DNA from: an uncultured Bacillota bacterium
GTDB lineage: Bacteria > Bacillota > Clostridia > Christensenellales > UBA1242
Assembly (NCBI GenBank): GCA_900555365.1
Contig: USKO01000017.1
Span: 1-9,927, forward strand
DNA length: 9,927 nt
Direction: 5' to 3'
Shown here: in pieces, positions 1-7,416 of the stretch
How the letters are laid out: every line of letters starts with the position of its first letter
Numbering within the stretch: position 1 is the stretch's first letter
The notes under the pieces: model-generated
What the model saw: only the letters and a program-made list of their open reading frames with translations
Databases searched by the model: none
What the model was told of the DNA's origin: nothing
Made by a program: the position numbers and the translations under genes

Positions 1-1289
1 TTAACATTGTTCGATTTAAGTTTTTCGCTTGCTTTATCAATAAGCAGATCAATTATATCGCTAAGTTTTACCGTGTCGCCGCTGCGAGTCTTAAAAGGTT
101 TTCCATCTTTTCCATTCATTGTGCCATAGCCGATATGAATAAGCTGCTGGTGCTCTGGTGAGATGCCTGCCATTTTACAAACTCTGAAAACTTGAACAAA
201 GTGAGTCTTTTGTCTTGCATCGACGATGTATTCAATTCGATCTACATCCTTTATCGTTTCATTTCGCATAAGAATGGTAGCAATATCAGTGGTTGCGTAG
301 AGTGCCGCTCCGTTATATTTTTGAATGATAGCAGGAGGCATAGGATTTTTATATCTTTGCACCTCTTGAGGATCTTTCTTCTCGATTGGAATATTTTCCC
401 CTTCTACCGCAACATCAACAACGAGTGCGCCCTCACTCTCTTTTGCAAGACCTTTATCTTTTATAATTTTTATTGCCTTGTCAATATATGGCGCAGCGTC
501 ACTTTCGCCATACCAAAGGTCAAAGGTCGCACCTAGTGCCTGATAGTTCTCTTTTATTTTTTCTATAGACACCCGTCTTATTTCTTGATAGATATCATAG
601 TAAGGTTGCTCTTTTCTTTGAATTTTTAGTGTCCACTCATCAGCCATCTCTTTAAAAGAACTATCTTTGTCCTTCCTCGCACTTGCTTTAGGATAGGCTT
701 CATTTAACATCTCAAGTGTCAATTGCGGCTTGATTGTACTCTTGCCAAAATAGAAATCTAGTATCCCTTCTTCATAAAGCTCTAGCTCTGTCAGCCCCAT
801 CTGCAAGCCCCAGTCACCAAGATGCACATCAGCAATAACTTCATCTCCAAGAAGTTTGTAAAGTCTTTTCAGCCCTTCGCCTGTAATTGGCGAGCGCAGA
901 TGACCGGCATGAAGCGCTTTTGCTACATTCGCGCCGCCATAGTCAAGAATAACCTTCTGACTCTTCTTATGCTTTTCAACTCCGCTCATCTCGTCCAAAA
1001 GATATGTATTGACAATCTCTGCCAGCTTTTTATCGGTGAGCTTAATATTGATAAAAGCAGGTTTTGCAACTTCAAATGTAAAATCTTCGCTCTTTTCAAT
1101 ATTTTCAACAATCTTGCTTGCAAGGTCAAATGGATTTGTATTGCAAGCTTTGCCAAGTGCAAAAGCGTCATTACATTGAAAATCACAAAGCTTTGGCATA
1201 TTAGAAAAAGAGACAGAGAGCGTCTTGTCTACTCCAGCCTTTTTAGCCCCATTATTTAAAAGATTTTCAATTTCGCGTGTAATCTGCAT
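1..1289 (-). CDS. argS: Arginyl-tRNA synthetase, C-terminal part cut by the window edge
   Basis: Class I aminoacyl-tRNA synthetase that charges tRNA-Arg with arginine in the cytoplasm. I translated 429 uninterrupted residues by hand. They start at ATG 1289-1287 and run off the left edge, so the anticodon-binding end is missing (full-length enzymes are usually about 550-600 residues). Visible are the N-terminal ArgS add-on domain (about 1-105), the signature GGANVAKALHAGHLRS at 118-133 with HAGH as the HIGH motif, HLGDWGLQMG at 156-165, and the KMSKS-loop equivalent GKPFKTRSG at 396-404. The start is fixed by AAAGGAG five bases upstream, which overlaps the recR stop codon; the gap from recR is 10 bp. 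It is the last visible gene of the dnaX-ybaB-recR operon and is probably co-transcribed with it. The glycine pair and Ala in the HIGH region are family-tolerated variation. Identity is very secure. Confidence 0.96.
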   Translation of the reverse strand, partial: MQITREIENLLNNGAKKAGVDKTLSVSFSNMPKLCDFQCNDAFALGKACNTNPFDLASKIVENIEKSEDFTFEVAKPAFINIKLTDKKLAEIVNTYLLDEMSGVEKHKKSQKVILDYGGANVAKALHAGHLRSPITGEGLKRLYKLLGDEVIADVHLGDWGLQMGLTELELYEEGILDFYFGKSTIKPQLTLEMLNEAYPKASARKDKDSSFKEMADEWTLKIQRKEQPYYDIYQEIRRVSIEKIKENYQALGATFDLWYGESDAAPYIDKAIKIIKDKGLAKESEGALVVDVAVEGENIPIEKKDPQEVQRYKNPMPPAIIQKYNGAALYATTDIATILMRNETIKDVDRIEYIVDARQKTHFVQVFRVCKMAGISPEHQQLIHIGYGTMNGKDGKPFKTRSGDTVKLSDIIDLLIDKASEKLKSNNV

Positions 1290-1299
1290 TTTTGCTCCT

Positions 1300-1890
1300 T
1301 TAATCTATCTCTCGTCTTGCCTCAAGTGCCTTTGACAAGGTTACTTCATCAGCATATTCTAGGTCACTTCCCATGGCGATTCCCTGCGCAAGTCTTGTAA
1401 CTTTAACCCCCAGAGGTTTCAATATTTTTGCTATATACATAGCTGTCGCATCTCCCTCTACATCGGGATTTGTGGCCATAATAACCTCTTCCACCTTATC
1501 CTTTTGCACTCGCGACAAAAGCTCTTTAATTTTTATGTCGTCTGGGCCTCTATGTTCTAGTGGACTTATTGTTCCAAAGAGCACATGATAGACGCCGTCA
1601 AAATTCTTAACCTTCTCCATTGAAATTATATCTTTAGGTTCCTTAACGACACAAATGATCTTGTGACTCCGTGTTTGACAGATAGAACAAACCTCTCTAT
1701 CAGTAAAATTCCCGCACTCGCTGCAAAAATGAATTTTCTCTTTTGCCTGCAAAATGGCATCTGCAAATCGTTTTGCCCGCTCCTCTTTTCCTTCAATAAT
1801 AGAAAAAGCATAGCGCTGGGCTGTTTTATACCCAACGCCAGGGAGCGACCTGAATTGTTCTATAAGATTTTCAATGATATCTTCTTGCAT
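1300..1890 (-). CDS. recR: Recombination mediator protein RecR
   Basis: RecR works with RecF/RecO to load RecA on single-stranded gaps. The 196 residues match the usual length (about 198). Seen in order: an N-terminal helix-hairpin-helix ([13 protein letters not shown], 16-28), a four-cysteine zinc finger (C56, C59, C68, C71), and a Toprim domain (VVKEPKDI at 81-88, [14 protein letters not shown] at 139-152), ending in [19 protein letters not shown]. Some usually invariant Toprim-region positions differ: VLFG where VLHG is typical (102-106) and [14 protein letters not shown] where R-I-A-H-G-x-P-V-G-G is typical (166-179). The start is ATG 1890-1888, two bases after the ybaB stop, with AGGA eight bases upstream, so translation is probably coupled to ybaB. 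The order dnaX-ybaB-recR is classic in Bacillota. No frameshift is seen; function is probably intact despite the substitutions. Confidence 0.96.
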   Translation of the reverse strand: MQEDIIENLIEQFRSLPGVGYKTAQRYAFSIIEGKEERAKRFADAILQAKEKIHFCSECGNFTDREVCSICQTRSHKIICVVKEPKDIISMEKVKNFDGVYHVLFGTISPLEHRGPDDIKIKELLSRVQKDKVEEVIMATNPDVEGDATAMYIAKILKPLGVKVTRLAQGIAMGSDLEYADEVTLSKALEARREID

Positions 1891-1892
1891 GA

Positions 1893-2213
1893 TTAAAATC
1901 CTGGAACATTTGGCATGTTCTCTTTTTCCTTTCTAGCAATTTGACCAAGAACATCATTGATAGCTGATGTGATGAGATCTTCAAGCATCTCAACATCATC
2001 AGGATCAACAACTTCTCTTTTTATGTTTATAGCACTAAGAGTGCGATCTCCTTTCATTTTTACCTCAACCATTCCGCCACCAACAGATGAAGTGAATTCG
2101 CTCTCTTCAAGTTCTTGTTTGGCTTTAGCCATCTCCTCTTGCATCTTTTGTGCCTGACGCATCAAGTTGCCAAGGTTTGCTCCACCAAAACCTCCAAAAT
2201 TGTTATATCCCAT
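1893..2213 (-). CDS. ybaB: YbaB/EbfC-family nucleoid-associated protein
   Basis: Small DNA-binding nucleoid-associated protein, 106 residues, as usual for the family (about 100-115). It has a Gly/Asn/Phe-rich N-terminus ([11 protein letters not shown]), the family helix [20 protein letters not shown] (16-35), the strand block [13 protein letters not shown] (44-56), and the helix [19 protein letters not shown] (71-89), ending in the short M-P-x-V-PGF tail. Known members form tweezer-like dimers; the gene is almost always between dnaX and recR. The start is supported by AAAAGGAG six bases upstream of ATG 2213. This ribosome binding site lies within the last codons of the upstream tau-like reading frame, so translation of that frame may influence ybaB. 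The gap is only 2 bp on each side. Its precise cellular role is inferred from the family only. Confidence 0.95.
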   Translation of the reverse strand: MGYNNFGGFGGANLGNLMRQAQKMQEEMAKAKQELEESEFTSSVGGGMVEVKMKGDRTLSAINIKREVVDPDDVEMLEDLITSAINDVLGQIARKEKENMPNVPGF

Positions 2214-2215
2214 TT

Positions 2216-2551
2216 TTAACTCCTTTTTATCAAATTTTCTCCAAAGACTTCTGCAAGTCTTTCATAATCTCTCTGTATGTCGCTTTTTTCATCCTCAATT
2301 AAATTTACCTTGACAAGGAAATTTAATCCCTGCCATCGCAGTGCACTCTCAATTTCTCGCTTGCCATTAATAAGAAGATTATATAGCATGCCGTCTTTTG
2401 CATTGATGATAAGCTCATTCCCAGATATCTCTACATCTGTAATATCTCCGCAGGCAACATGAAGAGCTACATATCTATGTTCCTTTAAAAAGAGTACAAC
2501 TTTTCCCCATACCGTCCTTGCGCTAAGATTTGCAGTGTTAACTGGCGACAT
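2216..2551 (-). CDS. DnaX C-terminal (tau-type) domain in a separate frame, probably read as a -1 extension of dnaX
   Basis: An open frame of 111 codons from an ATG at 2551, two bases after the dnaX stop. The core, with W15-G-K followed by LFLKEHRYVALHVACGD (20-36), a strand-rich middle and VNLIEDEKSDIQRDYERLAEVFGE near the end, resembles the C-terminal domain that follows the clamp-loader collar domain in Bacillota DnaX proteins, where tau contacts its polymerase partners. No ribosome binding site precedes its ATG; the upstream bases are a run of nine A, then CTGAA. The frame is -1 relative to dnaX and is open back through the A run. A -1 shift gives ...AKK-K-L-K-M-S-P-V..., a 482-residue tau-like protein. 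Alternatives are translational re-initiation after the TGA, or a one-base assembly error in the A run that split an ordinary dnaX. Reality of the coding sequence is fairly sure; domain identity is from memory of family patterns. Confidence 0.72.
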   Translation of the reverse strand: MSPVNTANLSARTVWGKVVLFLKEHRYVALHVACGDITDVEISGNELIINAKDGMLYNLLINGKREIESALRWQGLNFLVKVNLIEDEKSDIQRDYERLAEVFGENLIKRS

Positions 2552-2553
2552 TT

Positions 2554-3663
2554 TCAGTTTTTTTTTGCAGAATTGCCATTTCCGCTGATTGCACTAAGTG
2601 ACAGCGTCTCTAGTAGCAATCTTGGTGAGAGTGTGTAGCGCAGCTCATTTTCACACCCGCCAAATGTCTGCAGGAATTCAATAAGCTGACTTTCGCTAAA
2701 CTTTTTCGCTTGATTGTCTAGCAAGGCAAAATCTTCGTCTGGAAGATTTAGTATTTCATTAGGCTCATCACATGAGCAGCAAATCAAGAGATCTCTTGCG
2801 TGCTTTGCAAGGTCCTTAACAAAGACCGACAAATTTTTCCCTTCGCTATCAATTTTGCTGATAAATTCTAGCATCCCGCCAATGTCTTTACTTTGCAACA
2901 GATCGTAATACTTTAAAAGAAGTTGATAATCTGTGGTGCCAAGAACTTTCATGACGGCTTCTTTGGTAATCTTGCCATTTGCAAAAGCGATAACACAATC
3001 GGCGATTGACAAAGTATCTCTAACGCTACCCTCGCCAGCCGAGGCAATCATTTTGAGAGCCTCATTATCATAGCTTATGTTTTCTTTGTCTAAAATAGAC
3101 TGAAGAAGTTTTACAAGGTCGCTAGCTGCAACCAGCCTAAAATCAAATCGTATGCAGCGAGATAAAATGGTGGCAGGCAATTTGTGAGCTTCGGTTGTAG
3201 CCAAGATAAATATAACATAACTTGGTGGCTCTTCAAGCGTCTTTAAAAGTGCATTGAATGCGCTGTCAGTCAGCATATGAACTTCGTCTATTATATAGAC
3301 TTTATATTTTGCATTGACTGGCAAAAATTTAACTTTTTCGCGTAGCTCTCTTATATCGTCCACCTTATTGTTTGATGCGGCATCGATTTCAATAATGTTT
3401 ATATCGCTTTCATTTTCAAGTTGTTTGCATGAAGCGCACTCTCCACATGGCGAGCCGTTTTTATTGTTTAAACAGTTGACAGCTTTTGCGAAAATTCTTG
3501 CAATTGAAGTTTTTCCAATCCCTCTTGAACCAGTAAAAAGATAAGCATGTCCAATTTTATCTAGAACAATTTGGTTTTGTAGTGCCCTAGTGATATGCTC
3601 TTGTCCCACAACATCTTCAAAAGTTTTAGGTCTATATTTTCTATAAAGTGAAAGGTATTCCAT
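2554..3663 (-). CDS. dnaX: DNA polymerase III gamma (DnaX) clamp-loader ATPase, short product
   Basis: ATPase subunit of the clamp loader that opens the beta clamp and loads it at primed sites. The 369 residues cover domains I-III only; Bacillota DnaX is usually about 500-600. Visible are the N-terminus YLSLYRKYRPKTFEDVVGQ (3-21), Walker A GSRGIGKTS (45-53), a zinc module (C64, C73, C76, C79), Walker B VYIIDEVHML (122-131), sensor 1 and arginine finger ATTEAHKLPATILSRC (155-170, R169), sensor 2 GSVRDTLS (212-219), and the collar region to about residue 358. The last residues, GNGNSAKKN then TGA, sit on a nine-A run (2558-2566). The start ATG 3663 has GAGG five bases upstream and a promoter just beyond, so it heads the dnaX-ybaB-recR-argS operon. 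The missing tau domain is present downstream in the -1 frame, so this product is best read as gamma. Confidence 0.95.
   Translation of the reverse strand: MEYLSLYRKYRPKTFEDVVGQEHITRALQNQIVLDKIGHAYLFTGSRGIGKTSIARIFAKAVNCLNNKNGSPCGECASCKQLENESDINIIEIDAASNNKVDDIRELREKVKFLPVNAKYKVYIIDEVHMLTDSAFNALLKTLEEPPSYVIFILATTEAHKLPATILSRCIRFDFRLVAASDLVKLLQSILDKENISYDNEALKMIASAGEGSVRDTLSIADCVIAFANGKITKEAVMKVLGTTDYQLLLKYYDLLQSKDIGGMLEFISKIDSEGKNLSVFVKDLAKHARDLLICCSCDEPNEILNLPDEDFALLDNQAKKFSESQLIEFLQTFGGCENELRYTLSPRLLLETLSLSAISGNGNSAKKN
2558..2566 (-). other. dnaX: Nine-A slippery run at the end of dnaX (candidate -1 frameshift or transcriptional slippage site)
   Basis: On the coding strand the dnaX frame reads GCA AAA AAA AAC TGA, so the run offers the A AAA AAA slip heptamer directly before the stop. 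Slipping one base back anywhere in the run gives GCA AAA AAA AAA CTG AAA ATG and enters the tau-like frame; one extra A in the mRNA does the same. In E. coli dnaX (A AAA AAG) and Thermus dnaX (A9) comparable sites make two DnaX products. Here the polarity is opposite: the zero frame gives the short form. Stimulators are weak: only a GCGGA-like patch lies upstream, and a 4-bp hairpin (2533-2544, CAGT/ACTG) lies about 13 bases downstream. That makes RNA polymerase slippage at least as likely as ribosomal shifting. Confidence 0.6.
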
Positions 3664-3687
3664 ACATCCTCATAAAATTATATAGAT

Positions 3688-3716
3688 AGTATATCATCTA
3701 GTTATCAATTTTGCAA
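3688..3716 (-). promoter_or_regulatory. Sigma-A-type promoter of the dnaX operon
   Basis: Reading the minus strand, TTGCAA (3716-3711) is followed by a 17-base spacer and TATACT (3693-3688), close to the sigma-70/sigma-A consensus. Transcription would start near 3680, leaving a leader of about 15-20 bases before ATG 3663, with GAGG as ribosome binding site. It sits directly after the terminator of the upstream operon, which fits an independent transcription unit. An alternative -10 (TATAAT, slightly downstream) pairs poorly with any -35 box. Confidence 0.7.
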
Positions 3717-3718
3717 AT

Positions 3719-3746
3719 AAAAAATCGGCGATAATGCCGATTTTTT
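3719..3746 (-). terminator. Rho-independent terminator after the P-type ATPase gene
   Basis: Perfect 11-bp inverted repeat, AAAAAATCGGC against GCCGATTTTTT, with a six-base loop. The T run forms the 3' arm in either direction, so the element could end transcription from both sides. On the minus strand it lies about 50 bp after the ATPase stop codon and separates the uppP-ATPase unit from the dnaX promoter. Confidence 0.88.
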
Positions 3747-3798
3747 GTAAGATTATTTTAAATAAAATAAACTTATTTGTTTGATAAAGTTATAAAGA

Positions 3799-6435
3799 TT
3801 ATTTCAATTTTACTATCATCTTTTGATTTTTCTTTTTTAAAACTTGTTTTTCGATGAATTTATATATCTCACTTATAACAAGCATGCTAGCAGATAGACC
3901 AATCACAATTCCCCACTGCCCGCCGCTCAAATCGACAAGCCCTAAAATATTTCCAAGTGGAGTCAATGCAAGTATTGCTGCAAGCCCAAAACAGAAGCCT
4001 ACAGCTAAAAGGAAAAATTTGTTTTTAAATGGTTTTGATTTTATAAAATACGCATTTGTTCGCATGGAAGCGAGATAGAACATTTGCACGATATTTAATG
4101 TGTAAAATCCCATTGTCATTGCAACACCCTCGCTGTAAACTTCCACGCCTATTATATAACTTGCTACCACAAGCGCCGTTTGGCATAACCCCAAAATTGC
4201 AATTGACCAACCTACTCCATTTGAGAAAAGTGATTTCTTTTTGTCTCGCGGCGGAACGCTCATAAGATCACGCTCCGGGTTCTCAAGCCCCAGCGCTATG
4301 GCAGGGAAAGAGTCGGTAATCAAATTGACAAAAAGAATCTGCACAGGAAGTAAGAAGACCAGATGAGGATAGATCAAGGTTACAACAAAAAGTGAAAAGA
4401 GCTCTGCCATATTTGCTGAAAAGAGGAATTTAACTGTTTTTTGGATGTTTTGATATATCTTTCTTCCCTCTTCAACCGCAATAACAATTGTGGCAAAATT
4501 GTCATCTGTGACGATGATGTCGCTGACCTGCTTCGCCACATCTGTGCCACTTTTACCCATTCCTATCCCTATATCTGCCTTCTTGATACTAGGTGCATCA
4601 TTGACGCCATCTCCTGTCATGGCTACAACATGCCCTCTCTTTTTGAAAGCTGTTACAATTCTGACCTTGTCTTGAGGAGAAACTCTTGCAAAAACCGAAT
4701 AATTTTCAATTTGACTGTAAAGCTCATCGTCACTCATCTTGCCTAGCTGCTCGCCTGTTATGAGTGAAGAGGAGGACTTTGCAAGACCCACTTCCTTTGC
4801 TATTGCAAGAGCGGTTTGGCTGTAGTCGCCAGTTATCATGACAGGCTTCATACCCGCCTGCTTACATTTTTTAACCGCTTCTTTGATCTCGTTTCGCGGC
4901 GGATCTATCATTCCCATAAGACCAATAAAGATCAAATTTTCTTCTCGTAAAGGCTCATTTTTGCCAATCTCCGCATAGGCAAAAGCTAGCACTCTAAGCG
5001 CTTTAGAGGTCATATAATCATTCGCGCTTACAATTATTTCTCTTTCTTTATCTGTCAGCGGCAAGATCTTTCCTTCCTTTAAAATTTTGGTGCATTTTGA
5101 TAAAATTCGGTCAAGTGCGCCTTTTGAATAGATTATATTTCTATCCTGACCATTGACAAGCACACTCATCATTTTTCTTTCGCTATCAAAAGGATTTTCA
5201 TCAATGCGTTCATTTTTAGAGATGGAAGAAAGATCATAGCCCATATTTTTTGCAAAAGTTACAAGTGCTTTTTCAGTTGGGTCGCCTATGTCATCGCCTG
5301 CTTTGACGGTATCATTACAATAGACGCTGCAACTTAGAAGTCTATTTAACTCAAAGTCTTTATTAAATCTCTTCTCTTGCACTTTGCCATTATACATGAC
5401 AGATGTGACCGTCATTTTGTTTTGGGTGATTGTTCCTGTTTTATCAGAACAAATCACATCGCAGCAGCCTAGAGTCTCTACAGAATGCAGCCGCCTGACA
5501 ATAGCCTTTTGCTTAGCCAGCCTTGCAACACCAAAACTCATTATGATGGTGATTACTGCCGGCATACTTTCAGGAATGGCTGCCACTGCAATGGCTACAG
5601 AAGTTAAAAATGCCTCCATAATGTTTTTGGGATCAATGATAAGTTCAATTATAAAAGTGATAATCGCGACCGCCAAAACGAGATAGGTCAAAACCTTGCC
5701 AACATCCTTTATGCTCTTTTGAAGAGGAGTTTGCTCTCTTTGACTGTCTGAAATAGCACTTGCAATTTTGCCAAATTCGGTATTTTCTCCAGTTGCAACA
5801 ACAACGCCAAGCCCTCGCCCACTTGTGACAAGCGTTCCCTTGTATGCCATATTTTTTCTCTCGGCAAGAGGAATTGAGCCAGAGTAAATCTCTTGACAAT
5901 TTTTGTTGACCGCCTTGCTTTCCCCTGTCAGCGAAGATTCATCAATTTGAAGCTTGGAAGTCTCAATTAGTCTTAAATCTGCAGCAATTATGTCACCTGC
6001 GCTGAGACTGACCACATCGCCAGGAACCAAATTAGAGGTGTTTATTTTAACAGCCTGCCCATTTCGAATTACTAAAGTTTGAGGCTGCACAATTTTATTG
6101 AGAGTCTCAAGCGCTTTCTCTGCTTTGTGCTCTTGCACCACACCAAAAATTGCATTCATAAGCACAATTAAAAGTATTAGACAGCCGTCTATTATTTCGC
6201 TGCTACTTTTTTCAAATATGCCAATACTGATAGAAATAGCGCTCGCAATCAGCAGAATAATTATCATTAAATCAAAAAATTGTTCAAAAAACTTGCTGAC
6301 TATGCCATGTTTTTTGTAGCTCTCATCAACTATTTGCCCTTCACGCTCTTTAACTTGCCCACTACTGAGTCCATTGAAACCAGATGAAAACTCAAGCAGT
6401 GTTTCGCTTATTGATTTATTGTAATAACTCTTCAC
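3799..6435 (-). CDS. P-type cation ATPase, SERCA-like (type IIA, probable Ca2+ export)
   Basis: Membrane pump that couples ATP hydrolysis to cation export, probably Ca2+. With the GTG start at 6435 it has 878 residues, a normal length. Motifs (numbered from that GTG): actuator TGES 170-173; M4 PESMP 288-292; phosphorylation site DKTGTIT 331-337; nucleotide-binding KGA 438-440; DPPR 511-514; hinge TGDGVNDAP 607-615. M5 SANMAELF keeps the Asn and Glu (675, 678), and M6 NLITDSFPAIALGLEN keeps Asn, Thr and Asp (704, 707, 708), which ligate Ca2+ in SERCA. Hydrophobic segments before, between and after these fit ten membrane helices; the C-terminus is lysine-rich. A TTG at 6459 in the same frame would overlap uppP by 14 bp, but AAAAGGA five bases before the GTG favours 6435. 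It is co-transcribed after uppP and ends at a terminator. Mn2+ is a possible alternative substrate; the PESMP variant (usually PEGLP) is unusual. Confidence 0.93.
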   Translation of the reverse strand: MKSYYNKSISETLLEFSSGFNGLSSGQVKEREGQIVDESYKKHGIVSKFFEQFFDLMIIILLIASAISISIGIFEKSSSEIIDGCLILLIVLMNAIFGVVQEHKAEKALETLNKIVQPQTLVIRNGQAVKINTSNLVPGDVVSLSAGDIIAADLRLIETSKLQIDESSLTGESKAVNKNCQEIYSGSIPLAERKNMAYKGTLVTSGRGLGVVVATGENTEFGKIASAISDSQREQTPLQKSIKDVGKVLTYLVLAVAIITFIIELIIDPKNIMEAFLTSVAIAVAAIPESMPAVITIIMSFGVARLAKQKAIVRRLHSVETLGCCDVICSDKTGTITQNKMTVTSVMYNGKVQEKRFNKDFELNRLLSCSVYCNDTVKAGDDIGDPTEKALVTFAKNMGYDLSSISKNERIDENPFDSERKMMSVLVNGQDRNIIYSKGALDRILSKCTKILKEGKILPLTDKEREIIVSANDYMTSKALRVLAFAYAEIGKNEPLREENLIFIGLMGMIDPPRNEIKEAVKKCKQAGMKPVMITGDYSQTALAIAKEVGLAKSSSSLITGEQLGKMSDDELYSQIENYSVFARVSPQDKVRIVTAFKKRGHVVAMTGDGVNDAPSIKKADIGIGMGKSGTDVAKQVSDIIVTDDNFATIVIAVEEGRKIYQNIQKTVKFLFSANMAELFSLFVVTLIYPHLVFLLPVQILFVNLITDSFPAIALGLENPERDLMSVPPRDKKKSLFSNGVGWSIAILGLCQTALVVASYIIGVEVYSEGVAMTMGFYTLNIVQMFYLASMRTNAYFIKSKPFKNKFFLLAVGFCFGLAAILALTPLGNILGLVDLSGGQWGIVIGLSASMLVISEIYKFIEKQVLKKKNQKMIVKLK

Positions 6436-6440
6436 ACTTT

Positions 6441-6447
6441 TCCTTTT
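6441..6447 (-). promoter_or_regulatory. Ribosome binding site that decides the ATPase start
   Basis: AAAAGGA on the minus strand, overlapping the uppP stop codon (6448-6446) by two bases and lying five bases upstream of GTG 6435-6433. The in-frame TTG at 6459 has no comparable site at a proper distance. The same layout, with the ribosome binding site on the preceding stop codon, is seen at recR/argS in this window. Confidence 0.7.
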
Positions 6448-7216
6448 ATACGATAACAAATGATATGATGGAAAGTAGCAATAAATAACCTACAAACAAT
6501 TTAAAATCTACTTTGCTTGTAAATTTAATCATGGCTTTTATGCTGACCATACCGACCATAAATGCAATCACAAATGCAATTATCATGCCAGCGACATTGA
6601 CCTGCACCGCTTCGCCGTTTATAATTATCTTTCCTATTTCCATTATCATTGATAAAATTATGATAGGAATACTCATCAAAAAAGAAAATTTGGCTGTTTC
6701 AGTTTTTTCTCCGCCCTGCAATAACCCTCCGCAAATGGTCGTGCCAGAGCGAGATATGCCAGGAAAGACAGCTAGTCCTTGCGCAATTCCCATGACAAGT
6801 GCAGTTTTGGTGGTAAATTTTGCGTTATATGAAAGTTTTTGTCTTTTTTTGTAGATTATTTCACTACCCGCAAGCAAGATTGCACTAATTAAAAATGCAA
6901 AGGGCAAAAATCCGCCTTCAAAGGATTCGGTAATAATTGGCATAAGCACGAGGACGATTATACAAGTAGGAATAGTTGCAATAAAAATATTCATGCTCTG
7001 CGAAGATAGTGGATGTTTTATGATATATAAGATTTCTTTTCGAAAGATAACCACAACGGCAAGCAATGTTGCTACATGCAGAATTATACTGACAAATAGA
7101 GAGTCTTCTATACCAAAAAGATTGGACAGTAACACTAGGTGTCCGCTGGAAGAAATAGGTAAAAATTCGCATAGTCCTTGAACTAGTCCTAAAAGTGCTA
7201 AAACTAATATTTCCAC
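6446..7216 (-). CDS. uppP: Undecaprenyl-diphosphatase (UppP/BacA type)
   Basis: Integral membrane enzyme that removes the terminal phosphate of undecaprenyl diphosphate, recycling the lipid carrier for peptidoglycan and other envelope polymers; overproduction gives bacitracin tolerance in known cases. The length, 256 residues, is close to the family's usual 260-280. Motif 1, QGLCEFLPISSSGHLV, is at 13-28 with E17 and H26. Motif 2, FPGISRSGTT, is at 151-160 with R156. Several hydrophobic helices fill the rest, and GEKTETAKFSFLMSIP (169-184) is typical. The start is GTG 7216-7214, preceded at six bases by AGGAG. It begins a two-gene unit with the P-type ATPase, whose GTG lies 10 bp after the uppP stop. 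The upstream 160 bp (7217-7378) is very AT-rich, about 92% A/T at 7251-7290, and I find no convincing promoter there although one is expected. Confidence 0.95.
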   Translation of the reverse strand: MEILVLALLGLVQGLCEFLPISSSGHLVLLSNLFGIEDSLFVSIILHVATLLAVVVIFRKEILYIIKHPLSSQSMNIFIATIPTCIIVLVLMPIITESFEGGFLPFAFLISAILLAGSEIIYKKRQKLSYNAKFTTKTALVMGIAQGLAVFPGISRSGTTICGGLLQGGEKTETAKFSFLMSIPIIILSMIMEIGKIIINGEAVQVNVAGMIIAFVIAFMVGMVSIKAMIKFTSKVDFKLFVGYLLLLSIISFVIV

Positions 7217-7378
7217 ACTTCGCTCCTACTAGTTAATATACAGGCTAGAAAAAAATTTTATTACATTTTTAAGAAATTAAAAAAAATGAAGAAACAAATA
7301 AACACAGAGAAAATTGAAATTTTGTTTTCATGATTATTAGGTCAAAAATCTTTTCTTAGCAAAATGTTTTGGACATAA

Positions 7379-7406
7379 AAAAGGATGCCAATTTAAGCAT
7401 CCTTTT
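7379..7406 (-). terminator. Rho-independent terminator after the AT-hook membrane protein gene
   Basis: A 10-bp stem, AAAAGGATGC against GCATCCTTTT, with an eight-base loop, followed on the minus strand by more T. It begins about 10 bases after the stop codon at 7417 and isolates this gene from uppP, so the 761-residue protein is probably a single-gene unit. Confidence 0.88.
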
Positions 7407-7416
7407 ATTAAATATT

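Noticed and set aside
192..1259. Plus-strand open frames of 114 and 145 codons
   Set aside because: They lie antisense to argS, which translates cleanly for 429 codons with family motifs on the minus strand; their products show no recognisable features.
2533..2544. Hairpin CAGT-TAAC-ACTG downstream of the dnaX A run as a frameshift stimulator
   Set aside because: A four-pair stem is too weak to be convincing; kept only as a note.
2554..2556. TGA at the dnaX end as a tryptophan codon (genetic code 4)
   Set aside because: Reading through TGA in the zero frame reaches a stop within about 25 codons without family sequence, and Trp elsewhere in the window is TGG.
3664..3798. SRP RNA gene expected upstream of dnaX in some Bacillota
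   Set aside because: The 135-bp spacer holds only the promoter and the terminator hairpin; no GGAA-tetraloop SRP core is seen on either strand.
6436..6459. TTG start at 6459 for the P-type ATPase, giving 886 residues and a 14-bp overlap with uppP
   Set aside because: The GTG at 6435 has AAAAGGA five bases upstream; the TTG has no suitable ribosome binding site.
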